From: a virus
IMG/VR virus record: IMGVR_UViG_3300015371_000087
Location: 1-40,755 of that record
Length of the DNA: 40,755 nt
Strand: one strand, 5' to 3'
In this document: piece by piece, positions 12,858-18,753 of the stretch
Position numbering within the stretch: the first letter of the stretch is position 1
Layout of the letters: each line of letters begins with the position of its first letter
The notes under the pieces: model-generated
Seen by the model: the letters and a program-made list of their open reading frames with translations, nothing else
Database searches by the model: none
What the model was told of the DNA's origin: nothing
Position numbers and translations under genes: made by a program

Positions 12858-12866
12858 TGCTAGAAT
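12858..12866 (+). promoter_or_regulatory. Candidate extended -10 promoter (TGCTAGAAT)
   Basis: TGC-TAGAAT matches TGn-TATAAT with one change. It closely resembles the element TGC-TAGTAT at 7916-7924. No -35 is seen at the usual distance. TGCTAG (12858-12863) can also pair with CTAGCA (12817-12822), enclosing a GGCCG/CGGCC hairpin. It would drive the recombination genes starting at 13003. Confidence 0.4.
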
Positions 12867-13002
12867 ACGTAGCGTGCCCCACGTGGAACGGGGGACACCG
12901 GAGGTTCGAGCACCGTACGGCGAACAACCTCCTAACGGCGACAGGCAAGCGGTGGTCATGAGATCGCCGCTTGCCCAGTCGGTAAATGTGATGGAGGAAT
13001 AG
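12867..13002 (+). promoter_or_regulatory. Structured leader before the recombination module
   Basis: It contains the palindrome CCACGTGG (12879-12886), a GAGGTT/AACCTC hairpin (12901-12906 with 12926-12931) and an extended hairpin GGCAAGCGG (12944-12952) with CCGCTTGCC (12967-12975) plus a T-G and a G-C pair. The Shine-Dalgarno GGAGG (12993-12997) follows. No open frame here has coding character. A regulatory leader, a small RNA or an origin are all possible. Confidence 0.4.
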
Positions 13003-13191
13003 TTGGCCAAACTGCTGATTTGGGAAACGCCGGAATGGAATGGGGAGGTTGAGCAGAAAGACAAACGGAAGAAACCGCGCAAGGTTCATGTGAGTCCTGC
13101 GCGTTTCGAGAACCGCCGCGAGGCAGTCGCATGGTGCAGACAGCACCGTATCCCGACTAGGAGCATCAGGATGACGACGGTGGAGCGATGA
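13003..13191 (+). CDS. Hypothetical basic protein, 62 aa (TTG start)
   Basis: TTG at 13003 lies 5 bases after GGAGG and no ATG or GTG is better placed. The product is basic with Trp residues (LLIWETPEWNG, KDKRKKPRKVHVS). It is the first gene after the structured leader and overlaps the nuclease start (ATGA), so it is likely a recombination-module partner. Function unknown. Confidence 0.55.
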   Translation: MAKLLIWETPEWNGEVEQKDKRKKPRKVHVSPARFENRREAVAWCRQHRIPTRSIRMTTVER

Positions 13192-14192
13192 CAAATAGAC
13201 CGGTATTGATGCTGCGCAACTCGGAGCGGCAGAGCTTCTTGACTTGCAGGCAGCAATGGAAGTGGGGATGGGTAGACCGCTACAAGCCCGACGAGACTGA
13301 CGTAAAGCTCAAGTTCGGGGACCTGATTCACCAATCTTTGGCGATCTACTACAAGCCCGGCAAGAAACGCGGGCCGCATCCTGCCAAGACTTTCGTCAAG
13401 CTCGTTGAGAAAGAACTCGATGAGTGGGGCATGAAGGTTTGGTCCGAGGGCGAGTATGAGGATCTAGCAACGCTCGGGGAGGGCATGCTCACCGCCTACG
13501 TCGAGTATGCCAACAACCACCCAAAGCACCCGGACTCTGAGTACGAGGTTATCCAATCGGAAAAGACATTCCAGATTCCGATGGGAATAGTGCTCGGTCA
13601 TCAGGTAGTCGTTGTCGGCACCTTCGACGGCGTTTGGCGGCATATGCGGACGAAGAAGATCCGGTTTGTTGAGCACAAGACCGCCGCTGCAATCTCGAAG
13701 GATGCGCTGCCGATGGATGATCAGATCGGCACCTATTGGACGTACGGGCCACGGTACCTCCGCAAGCTTGGCATCCTCAAAGAGAATGAGCAACTCGACG
13801 GGATCCTCTACAACTGGCTGCGCAAGGCGATCAAGAAGCCAGAGGACAACTACGACGGCGCGGGACGCAAACTCAACCAGGACGGCTCGGTCAGCAAGCG
13901 TCAGCCGCCACCGTTCTTCGACCGCGAGTTGACGTTCCGTGGACCGGCGGAAGCACGCGCCGTGATGGTGCGCGTGCGCAAGGAGGCTCGTGATATGATC
14001 CTTGCACGCAACAAGCCGCAGCGACACGTCTACAAGAATCCGGGCATGCAGTTTATGCCCAACTGCAAGTTCTGTCCATTCCGCGATCCATGCGAGCTAC
14101 ACGAAACGGGGAACGACTACCAAGCGATGTTCGATGCAGCATACAAGGTGTGGGAACCCTACGCCGACCACGAGCTTGCGGAGCGCCGATGA
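13188..14192 (+). CDS. PD-(D/E)XK nuclease, Cas4/RecB-like, with Fe-S cysteines
   Basis: The 334-residue protein has H48 (GDLIHQS), D147 (GTFDGVW), E162-x-K164 (VEHKT) and Q179 (DQIGTYW), the ordered active-site residues of RecB-type nucleases. C20 near the N-terminus and C293, C296, C302 (CKFCPFRDPC) near the C-terminus match the four-cysteine iron-sulfur site of Cas4/AddB-like exonucleases. It probably resects DNA ends to give single strands for the Sak4-like ATPase encoded next, which it overlaps as ATGA. An adaptation-type Cas4 role is unlikely as no CRISPR or Cas1 is present. Confidence 0.85.
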   Translation: MTNRPVLMLRNSERQSFLTCRQQWKWGWVDRYKPDETDVKLKFGDLIHQSLAIYYKPGKKRGPHPAKTFVKLVEKELDEWGMKVWSEGEYEDLATLGEGMLTAYVEYANNHPKHPDSEYEVIQSEKTFQIPMGIVLGHQVVVVGTFDGVWRHMRTKKIRFVEHKTAAAISKDALPMDDQIGTYWTYGPRYLRKLGILKENEQLDGILYNWLRKAIKKPEDNYDGAGRKLNQDGSVSKRQPPPFFDRELTFRGPAEARAVMVRVRKEARDMILARNKPQRHVYKNPGMQFMPNCKFCPFRDPCELHETGNDYQAMFDAAYKVWEPYADHELAERR

Positions 14193-15001
14193 CGCCACAA
14201 CCGCTAGCAGCTTCAAAGAAAATCAAGATCGCCGTGTTTGCCGATCCCGGTTGGGGCAAGACACGGTTCCTGGCGACTAGCCCCGGCAGGGTCTTGATCA
14301 TCCGGCCACCATTCGAACAAATCGACGCGATTCTACCGGGCGATTGGAACCGCTGCGACGAGGAAATCGTCAGGTCCTGGGACGATATGGAGCAAGTCTT
14401 TGAGATGCTCCGCCACGGTGGCAAGAAGAAGTACGATTGGGTCTGGCTCGACTCAATCTCGGGCTTCCAGGACGCGGGCCTCGATGATCTTTGGGAAACG
14501 ATCATCGCAGACAAACCGGCGCGCAAGCGGTACGGCCTCGACCAAGGCGACTACGGCGTCAATATGTTCCGGCTCGCGCAATGGGTGCGGGACATCGCCT
14601 CGCTTTCGGACCAAGGCTTTTTCAACTTTGGCATTACCGCGTGGCCATCTGAACTTCTAGTCAGCGACGATGAGGAGGTATCGAAGAAGTTGATGCCCTG
14701 GGTCCAGGGCAAGAACATGGCGAATAAGGTTTGCGGCTACATGAAGATCGTAGCCTTTGGCGAAATTCTGCCGAAGGGAACACGCGTGCTACGGTTTGAA
14801 GCCACAGAGCGTTATTACGCCAAGGACTCGTTCGACATGTTTCCGGACAACAAGCTGCTAAGGCCAACGATGGACAAGGTCCAAGCTGCCGCCGAAGCTA
14901 GCCTCAAGAAAAAGGCGGCGGCACGTCCGAAGCGGGCAGTTGTGAACAAGTCGAGCAGGAAGTCAACCACACGTCGTGTAAAGGTAAGGAGCAGTAAGTA
15001 A
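14189..15001 (+). CDS. Sak4-like RecA-fold ATPase (single-strand annealing/recombinase)
   Basis: ATG 14189 overlaps the nuclease stop; an earlier in-frame start at 14090 would lie inside that gene. Walker A is DPGWGKTR (about 19-26); Walker B is DWVWLDS with D88. The core is about 220 residues, followed by a Lys/Arg-rich tail from about 240. The size and the position between an exonuclease and an SSB-like protein match phage Sak4-type recombinases, which pair or anneal single-stranded DNA. A general P-loop role (AAA-24-like) cannot be excluded. Confidence 0.75.
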   Translation: MTPQPLAASKKIKIAVFADPGWGKTRFLATSPGRVLIIRPPFEQIDAILPGDWNRCDEEIVRSWDDMEQVFEMLRHGGKKKYDWVWLDSISGFQDAGLDDLWETIIADKPARKRYGLDQGDYGVNMFRLAQWVRDIASLSDQGFFNFGITAWPSELLVSDDEEVSKKLMPWVQGKNMANKVCGYMKIVAFGEILPKGTRVLRFEATERYYAKDSFDMFPDNKLLRPTMDKVQAAAEASLKKKAAARPKRAVVNKSSRKSTTRRVKVRSSK

Positions 15002-15004
15002 CAC

Positions 15005-16162
15005 ATGCCAACTCTCAAGTACGGCAACGTCAAGGACGTTGAGACCGATTTCAAGCAGGCACCCATCGGCATCTGGCGGCTCAAGGCTGCCGACGTCAAC
15101 CCGAAGTCCAAAGAGGGCAAGGGTGAGATGGTCGAGGTTCGGTTCGAGGTAACGCACGACAGCGACGGCAAGAAGGTCAAGGACAACTTCGCCTCGATCT
15201 TCTACTACGCACCATTGAGCGTGGATGATTGGGGCGGCGAAGTTCCGCACCCGTCGTGGCTGCGAAAGCTCAAGGAGCTTGTCCTGGCGTTCGGCCTCAA
15301 GGCCACCGGCGGCGATCTGTCGAAGATCGAGGGCAAGTCCTGTCTCGCACGGCTTGCCAAGGACGAGGACCAGGACGGCGAGTACCGTCCGCGCATCGCC
15401 AAGCTCATGTCGGTGAACGCGAGCGCCGATGAGGAGGAAGAGGGCGAAGAGGACGAGGGCGAAGAGGACGAGGAAGAAGTTGACCTCGATGAGATGGAGC
15501 GCGCAGACCTGAAGGCGTTCATCAAGGAGCAGGAACTCGACGTCAAGGTTCTCAAGAACGATTCCGATGACGAACTCCGCGACAAGATCCGCGAAGCTCT
15601 CGGTGAGGATGAGGACGAAGAGGGCGAGGACGAAGATGAGGAGGACGGCGACGAGGACGAAGATGAGGAGGTCACGTACACCAAGGCGCAGCTGAAGAAG
15701 CTCAAGAACGATGAGCTGAAGGAAGTCGCCAGCGGTCACGACATCGACCTGCCGTCCCGTCTGACGGCGAAGGCCAAGGAGTCGCTCATCGCCGCGATCC
15801 TCAAGGCCCAGGAAGCCTCCGACGATGAGGACGAGGACGAGGATGACGACGAAGAGGAAGTTGACCTCGACGAACTCAGCCGCGCCGAGTTGAAGGTGTT
15901 CATCAAGGAGCAGGAACTCGACGTCAAGGTCCTGAAGAACGACTCGGACGATGAGCTTCGCGACAAGGTGCGCGAGGCGCTCGGTGAGGAGGACGATGAG
16001 GAGGAAGAGGACGAGGACGAGGATGACGACGAGGACAACTACGACGACATGAGCGTCGGCGACCTGCGCGAAGAGTGCGGGAACCGCGAACTGGAGACCA
16101 AGGGCACCAAGAAGCAGCTGGTGGCAAGGCTCCGCAAGGACGATCAGACCGACCCGGTTTAG
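15005..16162 (+). CDS. SSB-like protein with acidic linkers and four SAP-like modules
   Basis: Residues 1-135 form a beta-rich domain (FKQAPIGIWRLKAADVNP, VEVRFEVTHDSDGKK) like phage single-strand-binding proteins that accompany Sak4. The remaining 250 residues alternate Asp/Glu-only linkers with helical SAP/Rho-N-like modules: two near-identical copies (core FIKEQELDVKVLKNDSDDEL, DNA at 15479-15610 and 15860-15991), a divergent one between them, and a C-terminal one (SVGDLREECGNRELETKGTK). SAP modules bind DNA or scaffold proteins; acidic tails recruit partners in SSBs. The gene ends before a strong hairpin terminator. Confidence 0.7.
   Translation: MPTLKYGNVKDVETDFKQAPIGIWRLKAADVNPKSKEGKGEMVEVRFEVTHDSDGKKVKDNFASIFYYAPLSVDDWGGEVPHPSWLRKLKELVLAFGLKATGGDLSKIEGKSCLARLAKDEDQDGEYRPRIAKLMSVNASADEEEEGEEDEGEEDEEEVDLDEMERADLKAFIKEQELDVKVLKNDSDDELRDKIREALGEDEDEEGEDEDEEDGDEDEDEEVTYTKAQLKKLKNDELKEVASGHDIDLPSRLTAKAKESLIAAILKAQEASDDEDEDEDDDEEEVDLDELSRAELKVFIKEQELDVKVLKNDSDDELRDKVREALGEEDDEEEEDEDEDDDEDNYDDMSVGDLREECGNRELETKGTKKQLVARLRKDDQTDPV
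15479..15991 (+). repeat. Intragenic duplication, two copies about 132 bp each
   Basis: Copy 1 begins near 15479 and copy 2 near 15860, a 381-base (127-codon) offset in frame. At protein level the 30-residue cores are nearly identical, while the DNA differs at several third positions, so the duplication is old and selected. Acidic GAGGAC/GATGAG tracts fill the space between. Confidence 0.85.
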
Positions 16163-16174
16163 TCGCCGCACCCA

Positions 16175-16209
16175 ACAGGCTGTCCCGGTTGCGCACCGGG
16201 GCAGCCTGT
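16175..16209 (+). terminator. Fifteen-bp hairpin terminator after the SSB-like gene
   Basis: ACAGGCTGTCCCGGT (16175-16189) pairs with ACCGGGGCAGCCTGT (16195-16209), one T-G pair, five-base loop. It is followed by CTGTCTGTCC, weakly T-containing. It lies 12 bases after the stop and just before the next ribosome site AAGGAGG, so downstream genes may need read-through or their own promoter. Confidence 0.75.
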
Positions 16210-16226
16210 CTGTCCAAGGAGGTTAG

Positions 16227-16511
16227 ATGATTCTAGTATTCGACAGTCTCGATGACGAAACCGAGCCACGTGAGTGGCGCTTCCGTCATGTCTTTAGCAC
16301 TAACGAGTTCACAAACGGCTTCATTTGGAACTCGGTTCAACCGATCTTTGACCAGGATCTTGCGGACAAAAGGCCAATCGCCCAGTACTGCCTCGTAATC
16401 TTGATCGAGCAGGACGGTGACGGTAGTGATAGCACCGCTGCTCACGAATTCAAGATTGAGCCTAACAAGGTTCGAATGATCAATAACGAAGGGAGAGCGG
16501 TAAGTCGATGA
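16227..16511 (+). CDS. Hypothetical acidic protein, 94 aa
   Basis: ATG follows AAGGAGG directly after the terminator-like hairpin, so it is the first gene of the next group. It is soluble, beta-rich and aromatic (EWRFRHVFSTNEFTNGFIW, QYCLVILIEQDG). Less GC-rich codons are used than in neighbours. The stop overlaps the next start (ATGA). Unknown. Confidence 0.65.
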   Translation: MILVFDSLDDETEPREWRFRHVFSTNEFTNGFIWNSVQPIFDQDLADKRPIAQYCLVILIEQDGDGSDSTAAHEFKIEPNKVRMINNEGRAVSR

Positions 16512-16855
16512 TCATTGGCGAAAAGATGTCCGACGCGGTCAACTTCGAGCGCGTTATCGAAGGGGCATCGGGTCAGTTGTTCGATGGCGTCGAGAACATC
16601 GGCCTAGGCCGACCGCTGCATACCGCGCCGACGTTGTACGTGCTGTTGCGCAAGCTGTTCGCAGACAAGGGCGTCGAAGTAGAGGTCTACATGGACCATG
16701 CATCGGAGACTGCTGTAACGACGCTGACCAGCAGTAGCGGTGTCTACTCGCGCGCCCTGCGCATGGAAACGATCAGGATGCGCAAGCAAACAATTCGGCA
16801 GGTGGCCGAGCAATACTTCAAAGAGTTCAGCGAGGTTGACTTTAGTGTTCATTGA
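16508..16855 (+). CDS. Hypothetical protein, 115 aa
   Basis: ATG overlaps the previous stop. The protein has mixed alpha and beta elements with a basic helical C-terminus (RMETIRMRKQTIRQVAEQYF). A second ATG at residue 7 is an alternative start. Its end overlaps the next GTG start by 11 bases. No family recognised. Confidence 0.65.
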   Translation: MIIGEKMSDAVNFERVIEGASGQLFDGVENIGLGRPLHTAPTLYVLLRKLFADKGVEVEVYMDHASETAVTTLTSSSGVYSRALRMETIRMRKQTIRQVAEQYFKEFSEVDFSVH

Positions 16856-17120
16856 CCTGACGTTCAGGTGCGGGGTGCCGGATGAGCACTTCCCGCAGCT
16901 ACAGGAGTCGATCTCAGAGTCCGTCGTCGGTATGCAGAACTCGAAGATCATCCAAGCAGAGATCAGGGCAGGCATCCCGCTAGCCGACGGCAAGGTCCAG
17001 TACATAATGATCGGGCAGCTAGTCGGCGCGGACGAAGTCCACATCTTGGGTCCGGGCGAAGATGCAACGGACGACCCCGGCTACAAAGACAAGAAGAAGA
17101 GGGCCAATGCCGCCAACTGA
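16845..17120 (+). CDS. Hypothetical protein, 91 aa (GTG start)
   Basis: GTG 16845 was chosen because the in-frame upstream ATG at 16740 would run for 105 bases inside the previous gene and gives a low-complexity peptide. The product begins FIDLTFRCG and has a helical centre and a charged C-terminus (YKDKKKRANAAN). Ribosome site is weak (GAGG). Unknown. Confidence 0.55.
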   Translation: MFIDLTFRCGVPDEHFPQLQESISESVVGMQNSKIIQAEIRAGIPLADGKVQYIMIGQLVGADEVHILGPGEDATDDPGYKDKKKRANAAN

Positions 17121-17319
17121 GGGATACATCGCAGCAGGTATCGTGACCGGCGAAGCTAAGAGTCCAACCGTGATGTTCATCCTGAGAAAGCTAAGGAGCC
17201 ATTTCAAGCAAATGACGAATCAAGACTGCCACTACGTCATTCTGGCGGTTCCGGTCGGTACTGCCGAATCGACACGCAAGTTTGTGCTAGACAAGCTAGG
17301 AGTCAAGGTCGAGAAATGA
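17107..17319 (+). CDS. Hypothetical protein, 70 aa
   Basis: ATG 17107 follows AAGAGGG and overlaps the preceding gene by 14 bases; an in-frame start at 17062 gives an Arg/Thr-rich shadow peptide and was rejected. The product is a small alpha/beta protein (TVMFILRKLRSHFKQMT, CHYVILAVPVG). It overlaps the oxidoreductase start (ATGA). Confidence 0.6.
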   Translation: MPPTEGYIAAGIVTGEAKSPTVMFILRKLRSHFKQMTNQDCHYVILAVPVGTAESTRKFVLDKLGVKVEK

Positions 17320-18161
17320 AAACTGTTTGCATCCTCGGAGCAGGACCGGCGGGCTTGTTCGCTGCGCACACGGCGGAGTATGTCGATTGCGCAGTCGTCA
17401 TCATTTCGAAGAAACAAAAGTCCCCGATCATCGGTGCGCAGTACCTCCACCAGCCGATCATGGGGTTGAATGATCCGCATAAGCCGGACGGCATGATCGC
17501 GACCTACCTGCAAGGCACCAAAGAGCGGTACGCTGAGCGCGTCTACGGCGACCGCAACGCCGGGTCAAAGTGGGGCAGGCTTTCCGCGCATCCGGTGTAC
17601 GTGCCCGCTTGGAATCTGCGCGCCGCGTACGACGCTTGTTGGGACAAGTACGAGCCGCAAATCGTAGACCAGGAGGTTACGTCCGATGACGTTGACGAAT
17701 TCACGGCTAACTTTGATACCGTCATCAGCACAATTCCGCAATGGCGTATCTGCGAGCATCCGGACGATCACAAGTTTGAGTCTGTTGCAATCGTCGTCAA
17801 GCAGAAGCTCGAAGCGCAGCCAAAGCGCGTCGATGACAACTTTGTTGTCTACAACGGGTCGGAAACCGGCCATTGGTACCGAACGAGCCGCATCTTCGGC
17901 TTTGATACGACTGAGGGCGTTACAACTGCGCCACCAGGCGTTGACGTGGACGAGTATCGAGAGGGATGGGAGGACGTTGGCTACAAGGTGGTCGGAAACA
18001 ATTGCGACTGCCATCCGAATCTTGTGCGCACCGGTCGGCACGGCCTATGGGAGCGCGGCATCCTTACACACCACACAGTGGAGCATACCATCAATGCCAT
18101 CTACGGAGACTCAAATCCAATCGGTAGTGCAACACTCGGAGGTTCTGAGCAGGGCGCTTGA
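17316..18161 (+). CDS. FAD-dependent oxidoreductase (Rossmann GxGxxG)
   Basis: The 281-residue protein opens with a dinucleotide-binding fold, CILGAGPAGLFAAHTA (GxGxxG at 8-13), as in FAD-dependent amine-oxidase, mutase and hydroxylase families. The strand after it (AVVIISKK) lacks the usual terminal acid. Residues about 60-100 are aromatic and basic, and TVISTIPQW near 135 resembles the flavin-contact strand of this class. It is short for the class and its substrate is unknown. Its position near MazG-, ThyX- and DnaE-type genes suggests nucleotide or cofactor chemistry, but that is inference. Confidence 0.7.
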   Translation: MKTVCILGAGPAGLFAAHTAEYVDCAVVIISKKQKSPIIGAQYLHQPIMGLNDPHKPDGMIATYLQGTKERYAERVYGDRNAGSKWGRLSAHPVYVPAWNLRAAYDACWDKYEPQIVDQEVTSDDVDEFTANFDTVISTIPQWRICEHPDDHKFESVAIVVKQKLEAQPKRVDDNFVVYNGSETGHWYRTSRIFGFDTTEGVTTAPPGVDVDEYREGWEDVGYKVVGNNCDCHPNLVRTGRHGLWERGILTHHTVEHTINAIYGDSNPIGSATLGGSEQGA

Positions 18162-18384
18162 AGTATTCAAGGAGCGCAACCGCGTCCGCAAGGATCTTTG
18201 GGCGCGCCACGATCCGGAGGACCAAATCCGCATGGTGATCGAGAAGGCCGAGCGCGTGCGGGTCAATCTCGCTGACGCTGCGCCGGACCTCGACATTGCT
18301 CTCGATGACGCAATCGACGGCATCAACTACTTCGCGTTCGTGATTCGACTCTTGACCGGGGAGACTCCGGATGATAACGGCTGA
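18094..18384 (+). CDS. Hypothetical protein, possibly DUF1599/Nmad1-like, 96 aa
   Basis: ATG 18094 follows GTGGAG and overlaps the oxidoreductase gene by 68 bases; a GTG at 18127 would shorten the overlap but has no ribosome site. The product is helical: RALEVFKERNRVRKDLW, IRMVIEKAERVRVN, then DDAIDGINYFAFVIRLL. The helix order and the final DxxxDxxNY resemble small MazG-related 'nucleotide modification associated' proteins, but the match is by eye and weak. Confidence 0.5.
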   Translation: MPSTETQIQSVVQHSEVLSRALEVFKERNRVRKDLWARHDPEDQIRMVIEKAERVRVNLADAAPDLDIALDDAIDGINYFAFVIRLLTGETPDDNG

Positions 18385-18577
18385 CCAATCAATCGTGCTG
18401 GGCTGGTGGAAGCAAGCGATGCGCAGCTTCCCTTCCGACGGTTGGGATGGCGCAGCTGAGATCATTGCGGCGCACGACAGGAAAGTCATTGCGCTCGAAG
18501 AGAGGATGGATAAGGAGTTCCCCGAATGGCGCGAGCACACGGGCGACCTTCAACCTCGAACTAGGCCACCGCGATGA
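18371..18577 (+). CDS. Hypothetical protein, 68 aa
   Basis: ATG 18371 overlaps the previous gene by 14 bases. It is a helical protein with Trp residues (VLGWWKQAMRSFPSDGW) and a charged C-terminus. It overlaps the following small zinc-finger gene as ATGA. Function unknown. Confidence 0.6.
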   Translation: MITADQSIVLGWWKQAMRSFPSDGWDGAAEIIAAHDRKVIALEERMDKEFPEWREHTGDLQPRTRPPR

Positions 18578-18753
18578 GAACATGCCACTTCTGCAAGTTC
18601 CCGATTGCAGACGATGAGCGAGCAATCGAAGCGACGACCAAGAACGCCTGGGCGCACTTCAAGTGTTGGTACGAAGGCGGGCCATTTGGCGAACGCGATC
18701 CGGTAACGGGCAAGCTCAAGGAGGTTAGGCATGGCGGCACGGTCGCCAAGTGA
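18574..18753 (+). CDS. Small treble-clef-like zinc protein, 59 aa
   Basis: ATG 18574 overlaps the previous TGA and the frame runs to TGA at 18751-18753. Residues 4-7 are CHFC, and about 28 residues later comes HFKC, a CxxC...HxxC set typical of treble-clef or zinc-ribbon folds. Its last 23 bases overlap the polymerase gene, and its codons contain the polymerase's AAGGAGG ribosome site, so the two are probably coupled. Confidence 0.65.
   Translation: MRTCHFCKFPIADDERAIEATTKNAWAHFKCWYEGGPFGERDPVTGKLKEVRHGGTVAK

Noticed and set aside
13188-14192. CRISPR-associated Cas4
   Set aside because: Motifs match, but there is no repeat array, Cas1 or Cas2; the context is a phage recombination module.
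15420-16050. CRISPR-like or tandem DNA repeat
   Set aside because: Repeats are codon-based acidic tracts and one in-frame duplication inside a gene, without spacers.
14963-16171. 402-codon minus-strand frame opposite the SSB-like gene
   Set aside because: It is the complement of the acidic GAG/GAC repeats, giving a Leu/Val-rich low-complexity peptide, lacks a ribosome site and runs against a clear coding gene.
17686-18093. Long upstream part of the frame containing the gene at 18094
   Set aside because: This part overlaps the oxidoreductase gene completely and encodes a Ser/Thr/Arg-rich shadow peptide; the real start is placed at 18094.
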